The notes beneath the pieces are model-generated. The model was not told where the DNA came from and did no database searches. It saw nothing but the letters and a program-made list of their open reading frames with translations. A DNA stretch of 64,000 nt from JAYFQF01 sp034927285 (GTDB lineage: Bacteria > Bacillota > Peptococcia > DRI-13 > UBA5745): assembly GCA_034927285.1 (NCBI GenBank), contig JAYFQF010000014.1, positions 1-64,000 of the forward strand. Reading direction: 5' to 3'. Made by a program: the position numbers and the translations under genes. Positions 41,026-50,081 of this stretch are shown piece after piece (position 1 is the first letter of the stretch; every line of letters starts with the position of its first letter).

Positions 41026-42666
41026 TCAGAGAGAAGCGAAAAAGCTGATAAAAGCGATCACCATACCGGTAAGACTTTCCCCGCCAAAAACGCCGGAGGC
41101 GATCACCGTACCTTCTTCCACCCGGTCCGGCCGGGCTTTGCCCACCCCCAGGCGGATAAGCCCGCCCAGGAAAATCGCCGCGGAAAAGGCGAAAGACAGA
41201 TACATGCCGATGCCCAAAGTGGTGGCGGGCAGGCCGAAAAACACCATAACCGCCCCTAATGCCGCCCCGGACCAAAAAACCGCGGGGTCAAAAGCGTTAT
41301 TTACCATGGAAAAGACCATGGCTCCCTGGGGGGCGGGCAAAGCGTCGGAAAACACCGGCCCGAACTGGCCGACGATCACGAACAGGGTCAGGGCCGAAAC
41401 CGCGGCGCCCACCAGGCCGCCGATCCCCTGGGCGATCAGCTGCTCTTTGGGATCGGTGCCGATGATCTGGCCGGCCCGGTAGTCAAACATGGTATCACCG
41501 GCAAAGCCGCTGGCTACGGCTACCACCGCCGCCACCAAAAGGCAGCTCTGCCAGCTTAACTCCATCAGGAAGCTGATGCCCATCATGACGATAATCCCGA
41601 ATATCTCCATGGGGTCCACGCCGGTCTCTCCGGTGATCAGGCAGGACATCAGGGTCATTAAAAATCCGCCGGCCAAAACCAGAAAGCCTGTGCCAAGGCC
41701 TAAACCGGCTCCTTTCAGGCAGATCAGGGCTCCCAAGGCTCCCAGTCCATAGAAAAGCCTGGTCCTGCCGCCTTTGCCGGACTTTTTTTCCGCAAAACTT
41801 ACAAGGGAAAGGTTTTTCCGCCTTTGCTTTATCCGGCCGTACAAAAAGCGCAGCAGGGTACCGATGCCGGCGCCTACCATCAGGCCCAGGCCCAGGGTGT
41901 TCTTAAACTCCGCGGCGGCGGCGCCGTCGGCGAAAATACCAAAATACACTCCCAGCGGGATAATCAGAAAATAAGCCAAAAAACCGCCCAGAAACAGCAC
42001 GCCCGTATAAAGGGTGCCGATCATATAGCCGATGGCCGGGGCCATGGGGTAAAGCATCAGGCCGGCCTCAATATGAAAAGGCGCCAAAAAGCCGAAGGAA
42101 AGCATCTGGGGGATTTTGCCGAACCAATCCCGGATAAACGTAAATACGGCGCTGGCCGCCAGGGAAAGCCCCAGAAGCAGCCCTTTTTTTCCGCCGGCGT
42201 CGCCGGATTTGATGGTTTCCGCCGCCGCCATGCCGATAGGAAACGGCAGCTTTTCCCGTTCCAAAAGCAGAGGCCGCCAGTACCAGGTCAGGGCAAGGCC
42301 CAGGATCAGTCCGGTCAGAGCCACCAAAAACACCGTCAGGAAGCTTTCGCTCAAGACAGGGGCCGCGCTTTCCGTCCAAAGGCCCGGCAGGGTAAAAGCC
42401 AGGCCGCCGGCAATCATGGAACCTGCGGTCATGGCGGTCTGCGCCACATTGATCTCATTCAAGCCGGTGCCGCCCAAAAGCTTCAGAATACTCATCGCGG
42501 CAATCGAAGCAAAAATCGTAGGCCAGGGCAGAGCGCCCATCCGCAAAGCCACGTACATGGAACTGGCCGTTAATAACGCCGAGCCCAGGGCTCCCAGAAC
42601 CAGGGCGCGGGCAGAAAGCCCGCCGCGGATTGGGGATTTTACTTTGGCAGTGGTGTTGTTTTCCAT
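41026..42666 (-). CDS. OPT-family oligopeptide transporter
   Basis: A 546-aa membrane protein with about 14 helices. Family features are LNEINVAQTAMTAGSMIAGG near the N-terminus, LPFPIGMAAAETIKSGDAGG (about residues 148-167), SCLITGETGVDPMEIFGIIV, and the C-terminal PATTLGIGMYLSFAFSAAIF. OPT proteins move peptides or metal chelates by proton symport. ATG 42666 is used with AAAGGAAG upstream; a longer frame to 42849 runs through a terminator-bearing leader and is not coding. Control probably occurs in that leader. Confidence 0.88.
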   Translation of the reverse strand: MENNTTAKVKSPIRGGLSARALVLGALGSALLTASSMYVALRMGALPWPTIFASIAAMSILKLLGGTGLNEINVAQTAMTAGSMIAGGLAFTLPGLWTESAAPVLSESFLTVFLVALTGLILGLALTWYWRPLLLEREKLPFPIGMAAAETIKSGDAGGKKGLLLGLSLAASAVFTFIRDWFGKIPQMLSFGFLAPFHIEAGLMLYPMAPAIGYMIGTLYTGVLFLGGFLAYFLIIPLGVYFGIFADGAAAAEFKNTLGLGLMVGAGIGTLLRFLYGRIKQRRKNLSLVSFAEKKSGKGGRTRLFYGLGALGALICLKGAGLGLGTGFLVLAGGFLMTLMSCLITGETGVDPMEIFGIIVMMGISFLMELSWQSCLLVAAVVAVASGFAGDTMFDYRAGQIIGTDPKEQLIAQGIGGLVGAAVSALTLFVIVGQFGPVFSDALPAPQGAMVFSMVNNAFDPAVFWSGAALGAVMVFFGLPATTLGIGMYLSFAFSAAIFLGGLIRLGVGKARPDRVEEGTVIASGVFGGESLTGMVIAFISFFASL

Positions 42667-42696
42667 TTCAACATCTTCCTTTCTCAGAGCTCCGAT

Positions 42697-42730
42697 AAAA
42701 AAAGGCTTCGGCCAAAAACTGCCGAAACCT
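42697..42730 (-). terminator. Intrinsic terminator inside the leader of the OPT gene
   Basis: On the minus strand AGGTTTCGGC / GCCGAAGCCT (10 positions, one mismatch-type pair) with an 8-nt loop is followed by TTTTTTTA. It sits 31 nt before the OPT start codon, so it acts as an attenuator rather than closing an upstream gene. Confidence 0.8.
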
Positions 42731-42850
42731 TGATTTTCTCGGGCTTCTTTGTCTCGGTCACGAGGGATCCAAGCATACCTGCGTCGGGAACTATGAAATT
42801 TTCCTTTTCCCTTAGACGTAAAACCGAAGCGGCAGGTCCTTTGGTTCATT
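42731..42850 (-). ncRNA. Structured leader upstream of the OPT transporter (candidate riboswitch/attenuator)
   Basis: Before the terminator, the minus-strand leader forms CGTC-GGGAA ... TTCCC-GACG (42784-42819), with a smaller GGAAA/TTTC pairing inside, and a CTCG-TGAC-CGAG hairpin (about 42752-42763). Helices, joined by A-rich linkers, followed by a terminator are the layout of a riboswitch. I do not recognise the class: no T-box GGNACCGCG sequence, no SAM, lysine or ykkC core. Confidence 0.45.
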
Positions 42851-42865
42851 CCGAAAAATAGAGTT

Positions 42866-42886
42866 CCGGATAGTTTTCGCCGGATA
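42866..42886. promoter_or_regulatory. CCGGATA direct repeats upstream of the OPT leader
   Basis: CCGGATA at 42866-42872 and 42880-42886, 14 bp apart start to start, lie just upstream of the presumed leader start. They may bind a regulator. Confidence 0.35.
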
Positions 42887-42934
42887 CCCTTTTTTCTTCC
42901 TTCCCATAAAACACTGCCCCAAAGAGCAGACAGA

Positions 42935-43546
42935 CTACTGCTCTTCCGGTTTTTTCGTCAGCAATATGTTAACATCCGCGGCGGAAAATTTCAACCTTAT
43001 TCCTTGATTTTCTCCATCCGGAAAAGGGAAGCCCCATTTCTCCAGAGCCCGCGGATCCATTTCCGCCAGCGGCAGCAAAACAAAAGCCCTTTCCCCCATA
43101 CGGGGGTGGGGCAAAATCAATTTCTGAGTCCCCAGGCGCAGCTCATCGTACAGCAGCACATCCACGTCCAGGGTCCGGGGTCCCCAGCGGATCAGCCTAA
43201 GCCGCCGGGCCTGCTCTTCGGCTTTCTGACAAAGTTCCAGAACTTCAAAAGGCGTAAGCTCCGTTACGCCTTTGACCGTCATGTTATAAAACCTGGGCTG
43301 ATCCAGATAGCCCACCGGCTCCGTTTCGTAAATGCCCGAGAGGGCCGTCAGCTCCAGGCCCTTTTTCCTGCCGCCGGCCCCAAGGCAGCGGATCCCCTCT
43401 AAAAGATAGGACAGCCTGTCTCCCAGGTTGCTGCCTAAAGCCAGCCAGACGGTATGCGGCGCCGGCGTTACCGTCCGCTCCTGAATAATCTCCGGCCCTG
43501 CCGCCTCGGGGCGGCTTTCCGGCGGCTTACTCTGCTCCGGCTTCAT
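42935..43546 (-). CDS. folK: 6-hydroxymethyl-dihydropterin pyrophosphokinase FolK
   Basis: A 203-aa folate enzyme. The HPPK domain starts about residue 32 (VWLALGSNLGDRLSYL) and contains YLDQPRFYN (metal/pterin site), RWGPRTLDVDVLLYDE (the Asp pair) and LPHPRMGERAFVLLPL. An extra N-terminal ~30 residues (Pro/Glu-rich) overlap the end of folB by 20 nt, which suggests a GTG/ATG start nearer residue 25 is possible. It is the last gene of the folP-folB-folK run. Confidence 0.93.
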   Translation of the reverse strand: MKPEQSKPPESRPEAAGPEIIQERTVTPAPHTVWLALGSNLGDRLSYLLEGIRCLGAGGRKKGLELTALSGIYETEPVGYLDQPRFYNMTVKGVTELTPFEVLELCQKAEEQARRLRLIRWGPRTLDVDVLLYDELRLGTQKLILPHPRMGERAFVLLPLAEMDPRALEKWGFPFPDGENQGIRLKFSAADVNILLTKKPEEQ

Positions 43547-43937
43547 GGCTTTCCCCCTCCCCCGGCGGGACCTGAGGCTTGCGGCTGCGTTCCACTACGG
43601 CCTCCACATAATCCAAAGGTCCTCCCAGGGGGACCTGAGGCTTGCGCACCGTTACCCGGGCATTTTGAACCCGATCAAATTGCAGGCAGCAATAATTGAT
43701 CCGGCTGGCCAGGGCCTCGATCAGGTTTACCGAAGGACCCTCCAGGATCATCTTTACCATCTTATATACGGCCACATAATTCAAGGAATCCGCCAGCTGG
43801 TCGCTGGCCCCGGCAGCCGACAGGTCGATGGTCAGCTCCACGTCCACCTCAAACCATTGGCCCAGCCGTTTTTCCTCCGGCAGGTTTCCGTGGAAGCCGT
43901 AAAACCGCATTCCTTTTAAATTCAATTTATCCTGCAT
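43527..43937 (-). CDS. folB: Dihydroneopterin aldolase FolB
   Basis: A 136-aa folate enzyme. KLNLKGMRFYGFHGNLPEEK (start), FEVDVELTIDLSAAG, the SLNYVAVYKMVKMILEG segment and LIEALASRINYCCLQF are typical. The usual end (RKPQVPLGGPLDYVEAVVER) is followed by a short extra tail with a second RKPQVP, a small in-frame duplication that shows in the DNA as repeated CCTGAGGCTTGCG. GGAGG precedes ATG 43937. Confidence 0.92.
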   Translation of the reverse strand: MQDKLNLKGMRFYGFHGNLPEEKRLGQWFEVDVELTIDLSAAGASDQLADSLNYVAVYKMVKMILEGPSVNLIEALASRINYCCLQFDRVQNARVTVRKPQVPLGGPLDYVEAVVERSRKPQVPPGEGESHEAGAE

Positions 43938-44232
43938 CCAAACCTCCTCCTATCCTGGATTTACAGAAAAGCTTTCCCGCGCGTTTCCCTAAGCCTCCCA
44001 GAGCGCCGCAAAAAATTTAACATCTGGCGGCATAGCGCAGACCGGAGAACACGCGAAACGGGTTCAGCACCGGGGCGTAACTCAGGCGGTAACCGCCCGG
44101 CCCGGTTTAAAGGCTTTTTTAATGCCCGGACTTTCCGCCCCGAGAGCCGGCGGAGGCCTTCTTCCCCCCTGGTCATTTCGCTGTCGGCGGGCGCTTTCCT
44201 GCCGTAAAAAACCAGCCGGGGAAATTTTTCCT

Positions 44233-45195
44233 TTAGTCAGGACGCTCTTGGCCCGTTATCTCCCGCAGCTGCCTATCCTCCGGAGTCTTTGCCGCCAGCT
44301 CCTTCAGCAGGCAATAAACGTTTAAGGCCTCGGCGGTTTCGCCCACATCGTGGACCCGCAGAAAATGGGCGCCGCCTTCCGCCGCCCACAAGGCCGCGCC
44401 GACGGAGCCGCCCTGCCGGCTGCGGGCTTCCTGGACCCCGGTGACCAGCCCGATAAAAGACTTCCGGGAGGCCCCGATATAGATCGGCGCGCCCAGCTTA
44501 TGCAAATCCCCGGTACGGGCCAGTATTTTCAGGTTTTCCTGGGCGGTTTTGCCGAAGCCCAGGCCGGGATCCAAAGCGATGCCCATGGGATGACAGCCCG
44601 CGCCGATATACTGAAGCCGCAGCTGCCGCAAGTCCTCCAGCACGGCTTCCAGGGCGCCCCGGCCATCGCCTGCGGGCCGGTGCATCAAAATCACCGGAGT
44701 TTTGTATCTGGCGGCAATACAGGCCATGGCCCGGCTGCCGCCGCTTTCATCGTTGAGAATGTGGGCCAGGCCCCGGCTCAGCACCGCCTCGGCCACCGCC
44801 GGCTTGTCCGTGTCCAGAGAAACGGCGATTTCCGGCGGCAGTAAGGCTTTTAACCCTTCCAATACCGGCATGACCCGCCGCAGCTCTTCCTCCGGGGCCA
44901 CCGGGGTATAGCCGGGCCGTGTGGACTGGCCCCCTACGTCGATGATCCTCGCGCCCTGCCGGGCCAGCTCCACGCCGCCGTTTACCCCGGCGGCCACGAT
45001 TTCGGCAGACTCTGCCAAAGCCCCCTCTTCCTCCGGGGGCCGGGCGGCAGGATAATATAAACCTCCGTCGGAAAAAGAATCCGGCGTAATATTCAGGATG
45101 CCAGCGATCAGCGGCCGTCCCGACCGCAGCTCCAGCCGGCAGCCGGGCCACTGCCAGATCAGGCTTTCCCCATCCAAAAAAGCAGTAAACGACAT
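44233..45195 (-). CDS. folP: Dihydropteroate synthase FolP
   Basis: A 320-aa TIM-barrel enzyme joining p-aminobenzoate to the pterin, and the sulfonamide target. IAGILNITPDSFSDGGLYYP (about 31-50), RIIDVGGQSTRPGYTPVAPE (about 86-105), ILNDESGG, PVILMHRPAG, DPGLGFGKTAQENLKIL and GASRKSFIG are all present. It heads the folate run. The 295 bp between folP and folB contain no convincing gene. Confidence 0.95.
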   Translation of the reverse strand: MSFTAFLDGESLIWQWPGCRLELRSGRPLIAGILNITPDSFSDGGLYYPAARPPEEEGALAESAEIVAAGVNGGVELARQGARIIDVGGQSTRPGYTPVAPEEELRRVMPVLEGLKALLPPEIAVSLDTDKPAVAEAVLSRGLAHILNDESGGSRAMACIAARYKTPVILMHRPAGDGRGALEAVLEDLRQLRLQYIGAGCHPMGIALDPGLGFGKTAQENLKILARTGDLHKLGAPIYIGASRKSFIGLVTGVQEARSRQGGSVGAALWAAEGGAHFLRVHDVGETAEALNVYCLLKELAAKTPEDRQLREITGQERPD

Positions 45196-45396
45196 CTTCC
45201 TTCACCTTCCCACTCCATCAAGGAATACTCCTTGTTATGATCTTAAAATAAGCTCAAGTGTTTTTATTATACTTACCGTAATTTTATCGTAAAACCCTTT
45301 TAAATAAACTACTTCCGGACCACCTACGGATTTTGCTCTTCGCCGGCTTCAGCCGGGCTTTTGCCGGACGCTTTTATCGGCAGCGAGAGGGCTGAA

Positions 45397-45431
45397 AAGA
45401 AAAATCGCCTCGGCCTTGACGGCCAAAGCGA
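45397..45431 (-). terminator. Intrinsic terminator after the thioesterase gene
   Basis: A two-part stem (TCGC...GCGA outside, GGCC...GGCC inside) is followed on the minus strand by TTTTTC. It lies just past the thioesterase stop (45442) and closes the ftsH-thioesterase unit. Confidence 0.7.
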
Positions 45432-45441
45432 CTTTCCTATT

Positions 45442-45885
45442 CTATTTAAGGATATCCGTTCCGGTTTCGCCGCCGGGTTTTCCTCCGGCTTTGGCAAGAG
45501 CCTTTTCAACGAATTTCTCCTTCTTAACGATCCATCGCTCATGGCTGCCCTGGCCGATCAGTTCACAGTCGTCCCAGGCCTTTACCGCAAAGAACAGCCG
45601 GCGGCCTTCCACCTTAGTCAGTTCGGCTTCCGCCCGTACCGTCATGCCTACGGGCGTAGCCGCCAAATGGCTGGTATCGATGCGGCTGCCCACGGTGGTG
45701 GTCCCTTCTTCCAGGGCATCCTCCACGCCTGCCGCCGCCGCCCCTTCCATAAGGCCGATCATGGCCGGGGTGGCAAATACCGGTACCAGGCCGCTGCCAT
45801 ATCGCAGGGCGGTATTGTCTTCCGTAACCTGGAGGGAAAGACGGCCGATCAGGCCCGGTTCCAGGCTTTTCTTGGTCTTACTCAT
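45442..45885 (-). CDS. FlK-like hotdog thioesterase
   Basis: A 147-aa hotdog-fold acyl-CoA thioesterase. It resembles fluoroacetyl-CoA thioesterase FlK. The catalytic set appears as Thr39 and Glu47 (FATPAMIGLMEGAA) and His73 (DTSHLAATPVG), a constant three-residue offset from FlK's Thr42, Glu50 and His76. Most relatives act on other short acyl-CoAs, so fluoroacetate resistance is not implied. It overlaps the end of ftsH by 8 nt, an unusual pairing. Confidence 0.82.
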   Translation of the reverse strand: MSKTKKSLEPGLIGRLSLQVTEDNTALRYGSGLVPVFATPAMIGLMEGAAAAGVEDALEEGTTTVGSRIDTSHLAATPVGMTVRAEAELTKVEGRRLFFAVKAWDDCELIGQGSHERWIVKKEKFVEKALAKAGGKPGGETGTDILK

Positions 45886-48001
45886 GGTCTTCGCCGTCCT
45901 TTTCGGGCAGTACCCGGATCTCCGCGGGTCCGGAAGGTTCCTCCAGCGGCGCTCCTTTTATCCCGGGAAAAATCTTCTCCTTATCCCCGGGGTCATCTTC
46001 CTTATCTCCAAAGGGGCCGGTTTTTTCTTCCGGGGCCGAAGTCTCCTGATCCGCCGGCTTACCGTCCTCCTGCGCCAAAACCGTCAAGGTTCCGCCGCCG
46101 TTTTTTCCGGCCTCCCGCTGGGCTTTCATGGCCTCGTCTTCCAGCTTCCATTTCCGCTCCAGATGGCCCCAGGGAGCCTCGGGCTTTTTCAGGCCCGCGG
46201 CCTCAAAGATGGCTTTGACCTCCTCGGCGCTTAAGGTTTCCTTTTCCATCAGGTTTCTGGCCAAGGTATGCAGCACTTCGATATTTTCCTTCAGGATGCC
46301 CTCGGCCTCCGTATAACACTCGTTCATGATACGGCGGGCTTCCTTGTCGATGGCCTCGGCAATGGATTCGGAATAATCCCGGTTCTGAGCAAAATCCCGG
46401 CCCAAAAAGACCTGTTCCTGTTTGGTGCCGTAAGTCAGGGGACCCAGCGCCTGGGACATGCCGTATTCGGTAATCATCTTGCGGATGATCTTGGAGGCCC
46501 GCTCCAGGTCGTTTGTGGCCCCGGTGCTGATTTCCTCCAGGATCAGGCTTTCGGCGATCCGCCCGCCCAAAAGGGTCTTTACATCGTCCAGCAGCTTGTT
46601 TTTCTGGATATAGCTGGTATCCCGCTCCGGCAGCATCAGGGTATAGCCGCCGGCCCGGCCCCGGGGCACGATGGACACCTTATGGATGGGATCGGTATGG
46701 GCCAGAAGGCCGGCCACCAGAGTATGGCCCGATTCATGATAAGCTACCAGCCGCTGCTCGTAAGGGCTGATCCTGCGGTTTTTCTTTTCCGGACCGGCGA
46801 TCACCCGCTCCACCGCGTCCTCCAGTTCCGGCAGGCCGATCTTCTGCTTATTGCGGCGGGCAGCCAAAAGAGCCGCCTCGTTCATCAGGTTTGCCAGGTC
46901 CGCGCCGGTAAAGCCCGGGGTCCGTTTGGCAATGACATCCAGATCCACATTTTCCTCCAGGGGTTTGCCCTTGCTGTGTACCCGTAATATATCCTTGCGG
47001 CCGTCCAGGTCCGGAGCGTCCACAATGATCTGCCGGTCAAAACGGCCCGGCCGCAGAAGGGCGGGGTCCAGAATATCCGGCCGGTTGGTGGCGGCAATGA
47101 TGATGATGCTTTCGTTTACCGTAAAACCGTCCATTTCCACCAGCAGCTGATTTAAGGTCTGCTCCCGCTCGTCGTGGCCGCCGCCCAGGCCCGCGCCCCT
47201 TTGGCGGCCTACGGCGTCGATCTCGTCGATAAACACGATGCAGGGGCAATTCTTTTTCGCCTGATCAAACAAATCCCGGACCCGGGAGGCGCCCACGCCC
47301 ACAAACATTTCCACAAAATCGGAACCGGAAATAGAAAAGAAGGGTACGCCGGCCTCTCCGGCCACCGCCCGGGCCAGAAGGGTCTTACCGGTGCCGGGAG
47401 AGCCGAAGAGCAGCACGCCTTTCGGAATTTTGGCGCCGATGGCGATAAACTTATCGGGGCTTTTCAGGAAATCCACGATTTCCTGCAGTTCTTCCTTTAC
47501 CTCTTCCAGGGCGGCCACGTCTTTAAATGTTACCTTTTTCTTTTCATCCGTCTGCAGCTTGGCGCGGCTTTTGCCGAACTGCATCACTTTACCGCCGCCG
47601 CCCTGGGTCTGCTGCAGCATGAAATACATCAGCACCAACACCAAAAGGATCGGCAGGAAACTGCTGAGCAGGGTCAGCCACCAGGGCGTCTCCGGCAACG
47701 GTTCCTGATAATAAGGGATATTCTGCTGGCGCACCAGATCCAGCAAAGCAGAATCCTCCGGCGGTGCCAGCAAGGAAAATTCGGTGCCGTCCTTCAGTGT
47801 GCCGGTGATCTCCCGGACATCGGTTCCCTGAATGATGGACAGTGTGCCGATTTTTCCTTTTTCCAATGCCGACATAAAAGCGTTATAGTTTTTATCGAAA
47901 GGATCCACAGCCTGTTCCACGGGCTGAAAGCCATATAACGCCGCCACTACCAGTAAAACCAGCAGCATGTATATGGCCAGGTTTTTCATCAGTCGGTTCA
48001 C
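45878..48001 (-). CDS. ftsH: ATP-dependent zinc metalloprotease FtsH
   Basis: A 707-aa membrane-bound AAA+ protease. Two N-terminal helices (about 7-25 and 107-130) flank the extracytoplasmic domain. Walker A GSPGTGKT (about 204-211), Walker B CIVFIDEID, SRH NRPDILDPALLRPGRFDR, and zinc motif HESGH (AYHESGHTLVAG) follow. The C-terminal ~90 residues form a long charged tail beyond the usual end. GTG 48001 has GGAGG upstream. Position after tilS is conserved, though hpt is absent here. Confidence 0.96.
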   Translation of the reverse strand: MNRLMKNLAIYMLLVLLVVAALYGFQPVEQAVDPFDKNYNAFMSALEKGKIGTLSIIQGTDVREITGTLKDGTEFSLLAPPEDSALLDLVRQQNIPYYQEPLPETPWWLTLLSSFLPILLVLVLMYFMLQQTQGGGGKVMQFGKSRAKLQTDEKKKVTFKDVAALEEVKEELQEIVDFLKSPDKFIAIGAKIPKGVLLFGSPGTGKTLLARAVAGEAGVPFFSISGSDFVEMFVGVGASRVRDLFDQAKKNCPCIVFIDEIDAVGRQRGAGLGGGHDEREQTLNQLLVEMDGFTVNESIIIIAATNRPDILDPALLRPGRFDRQIIVDAPDLDGRKDILRVHSKGKPLEENVDLDVIAKRTPGFTGADLANLMNEAALLAARRNKQKIGLPELEDAVERVIAGPEKKNRRISPYEQRLVAYHESGHTLVAGLLAHTDPIHKVSIVPRGRAGGYTLMLPERDTSYIQKNKLLDDVKTLLGGRIAESLILEEISTGATNDLERASKIIRKMITEYGMSQALGPLTYGTKQEQVFLGRDFAQNRDYSESIAEAIDKEARRIMNECYTEAEGILKENIEVLHTLARNLMEKETLSAEEVKAIFEAAGLKKPEAPWGHLERKWKLEDEAMKAQREAGKNGGGTLTVLAQEDGKPADQETSAPEEKTGPFGDKEDDPGDKEKIFPGIKGAPLEEPSGPAEIRVLPEKDGEDHE

Positions 48002-48188
48002 TCTATTCCTCCTTGTACAGGACTTGCTCCGGGGATTTATCGGCCAAATCCCGGGAGATAATCAATTCTCCTGCGAAAATGCTGTCCAAGCCAGTATTCC
48101 ATAATAATATCATGAAATACGATTATTTTCAACGCCGGGTGAAATCCAGAAGAATCCATCAACGCCCCGGCAAACGCCGGGCAAATGC

Positions 48189-49685
48189 TCAGCAGTAATA
48201 GGCCAGCAGGCAATCCGGCTGCTCCGGCAGAGATCCTTTTCTGCCCCGGGCCACCCCGGGGATCCATAAAATCTGATCCCCCCAGGCCAAAAGGGACAGA
48301 CTGTCCCGCTTTTCCCGGGGAATCCTCCGGTCGATGAAAAGATCCTTAAGTTTTTTTCGGCCCGCCGGCAGCAATATCCAGTCGCCGGGGCGCCGGCGGC
48401 GTAAAACCGGCCTCTCCCCGCTGCTTTTCCAGGGGCAAAAATAGACCTCCCCGGCTTCACCGGCACCCTTTTGCGCCGCCTCCTGCCGGAAAAGGGCATA
48501 CAGTTCCGGAAATTTTTCCGGGCAAAATTCGCCCTCTTCCAAAGCCCGGGCCGCTTTTGGGTCAAAAGGCAAAAGCAGGCAGCCCACCGCCGGCTCTTTT
48601 GATTTCTCCGCCAGTGACCCGGCGGCGGATTCCAGCTCCAGGGTTCTATAACCACGCCTCACCTGTTGTCCGCCGGCCGCCTGGGCCACGGCTCCGGTAC
48701 GTCCCTGCAGGGCCAGATTAAAAATACGCTCCACTCCGGCAAAGTCGGTCCCTTTGCCCAGCCAAAGGCGAATGGCCCGTCTGGCCAAAACCGGGTCCAG
48801 CTCCTGAAGGCCCGCCAGGGAAAGCCCCCAGGGAGAGCTTTCCTTTTTCGGATCCTCCCGCAGGCCGTTTTCCTGCCGGTGATCTTTGCCCTCTGGCCTT
48901 TGTCCCGTCACCGCGGCTCCCGGGGAGACCTGCGGATCTTCCGGGTCCCTTCGCAGGTCCGCCAGGGCCAACCGGGCCAGGCGGTCCAGAAAGTCCTCCT
49001 CCTGCCTTAGCAAAGCGGTCATTCTGCTTACGGCCTGGCTAAACCGTGGGTTTTCCTTTTCCAGTAAAGGCACTACCTGATGGCGCAGCCGGTTACGCAG
49101 ATAAAGGTCGCTTTCGTTGGAGGAATCCTGCTGGGGTTTTAAGTCCCATTCCCGGCAATAGGCCAGGATTTCCCGGCGCCCCACCTCCAAAAAAGGGCGG
49201 ATAAAAGGCCCCCGCACAGGGCGGATCCCTGCCAGTCCCGTGAGACCGGAACCGTTCAGCAGGCGGATCAGTACGGTTTCCGCCTGGTCATCCCGGTGAT
49301 GTCCGGTAGCGATCACCGCGGCACCCAGACTTACCCTGGTCTCTTCCAGAAAGGCCAGTCGGGCTTCCCTGGCCGCTTCCTCCGGAGACAGGCCGCCGGA
49401 CTTGCCAGACCACGTCCCCAGGACTACAGGGATCCCCCAGCTTTGACAGAGGGCCCGGGCTTCCCGGGCTTCCCGCCGGGACTCCTCCCCCCTTAATCCG
49501 TGATCCAGATGAGCCGCCGCCAAATCAAAACCCAAAGGGCCTTTTAACCGGTTTAAGACATGCAAAAGGGCCAGGGAATCCGGGCCGCCGGAAAACGCCG
49601 CCAGCACCAGATCACCCCGGCTGATCATCTTTTCTGACCGGATAAAATCCCCGGCTTTTTCCAAAAGCCCGCTGCCTTCGGTCAT
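48189..49685 (-). CDS. tilS: tRNA(Ile)-lysidine synthetase TilS
   Basis: A 498-aa enzyme converting C34 of tRNA-Ile(CAU) to lysidine. The PP-loop is LAAFSGGPDSLALLHVL (SGGPDS), with HLDHGLRGEESRREAREARA and TGHHRDDQAETVLIRLLNGS. C-terminal TilS domains follow (LRRRRPGDWILLPAGRKKLK; LFIDRRIPREKRDSLSLLAW). ATG 49685 is used, with AAAAGGAA upstream. The gene before ftsH is the standard place for tilS. Confidence 0.95.
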   Translation of the reverse strand: MTEGSGLLEKAGDFIRSEKMISRGDLVLAAFSGGPDSLALLHVLNRLKGPLGFDLAAAHLDHGLRGEESRREAREARALCQSWGIPVVLGTWSGKSGGLSPEEAAREARLAFLEETRVSLGAAVIATGHHRDDQAETVLIRLLNGSGLTGLAGIRPVRGPFIRPFLEVGRREILAYCREWDLKPQQDSSNESDLYLRNRLRHQVVPLLEKENPRFSQAVSRMTALLRQEEDFLDRLARLALADLRRDPEDPQVSPGAAVTGQRPEGKDHRQENGLREDPKKESSPWGLSLAGLQELDPVLARRAIRLWLGKGTDFAGVERIFNLALQGRTGAVAQAAGGQQVRRGYRTLELESAAGSLAEKSKEPAVGCLLLPFDPKAARALEEGEFCPEKFPELYALFRQEAAQKGAGEAGEVYFCPWKSSGERPVLRRRRPGDWILLPAGRKKLKDLFIDRRIPREKRDSLSLLAWGDQILWIPGVARGRKGSLPEQPDCLLAYYC

Positions 49686-49799
49686 GGTTTCCTTTTCCCG
49701 TGAGAAATCCGGCACAAACCCATGCCCCCCTGAAGAAAAACGCCCGCTAAAATAATTCTTTCATTCAGCAGGCGGAAAAAAACATCCTCATTCTGAGTT

Positions 49800-50081
49800 T
49801 TATTTCTGGTGTACAAAAGATTTTACGGATTCATCATAGGCTTTGGCCACAGGATAAAACCCCTGGCAAATCAGCTCGCCAACGACGACCATATGGATAT
49901 CCCGGGAGGGGATCTCCTTTCTGCCGCCTTCCCGGAGCCGTTTCACGATGGTTTTTACCGCGTAATTTAAATCTCCGGAAGACATGGGCTGGCCGATTTC
50001 ATCGGAAGTAATTTCAATGGAGGAGCGGATTTTTGCTTCGTCAAATTCTTGCCTGGCGCCATTGCGCTTAATTACAATCAT
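49800..50081 (-). CDS. Stand-alone ATP-cone domain protein
   Basis: A 93-aa protein consisting only of an ATP-cone: MIVIKRNGARQEFDEAKIRS, then the helical part VKTIVKRLREGGRKEIPSRD. ATP-cones sense dATP/ATP at the N-terminus of ribonucleotide reductases and in NrdR. Here there is neither the NrdR zinc ribbon nor a reductase. ATG 50081 follows GGAGGTATTATT. A longer frame upstream is non-coding. Possible role: nucleotide-dependent regulator. Confidence 0.82.
   Translation of the reverse strand: MIVIKRNGARQEFDEAKIRSSIEITSDEIGQPMSSGDLNYAVKTIVKRLREGGRKEIPSRDIHMVVVGELICQGFYPVAKAYDESVKSFVHQK

Noticed and set aside
42731..42850. T-box leader before the OPT gene
   Set aside because: No GGNACCGCG antiterminator sequence and no clear stem I specifier.
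43961..44176. 71-aa Arg-rich ORF between folB and folP
   Set aside because: No ribosome site, Arg/Leu composition typical of non-coding GC-rich frames, no family likeness.
48050..48188. GC-rich inverted repeat between tilS and ftsH as a terminator
   Set aside because: No T tract follows on the minus strand and the two genes are usually co-transcribed.
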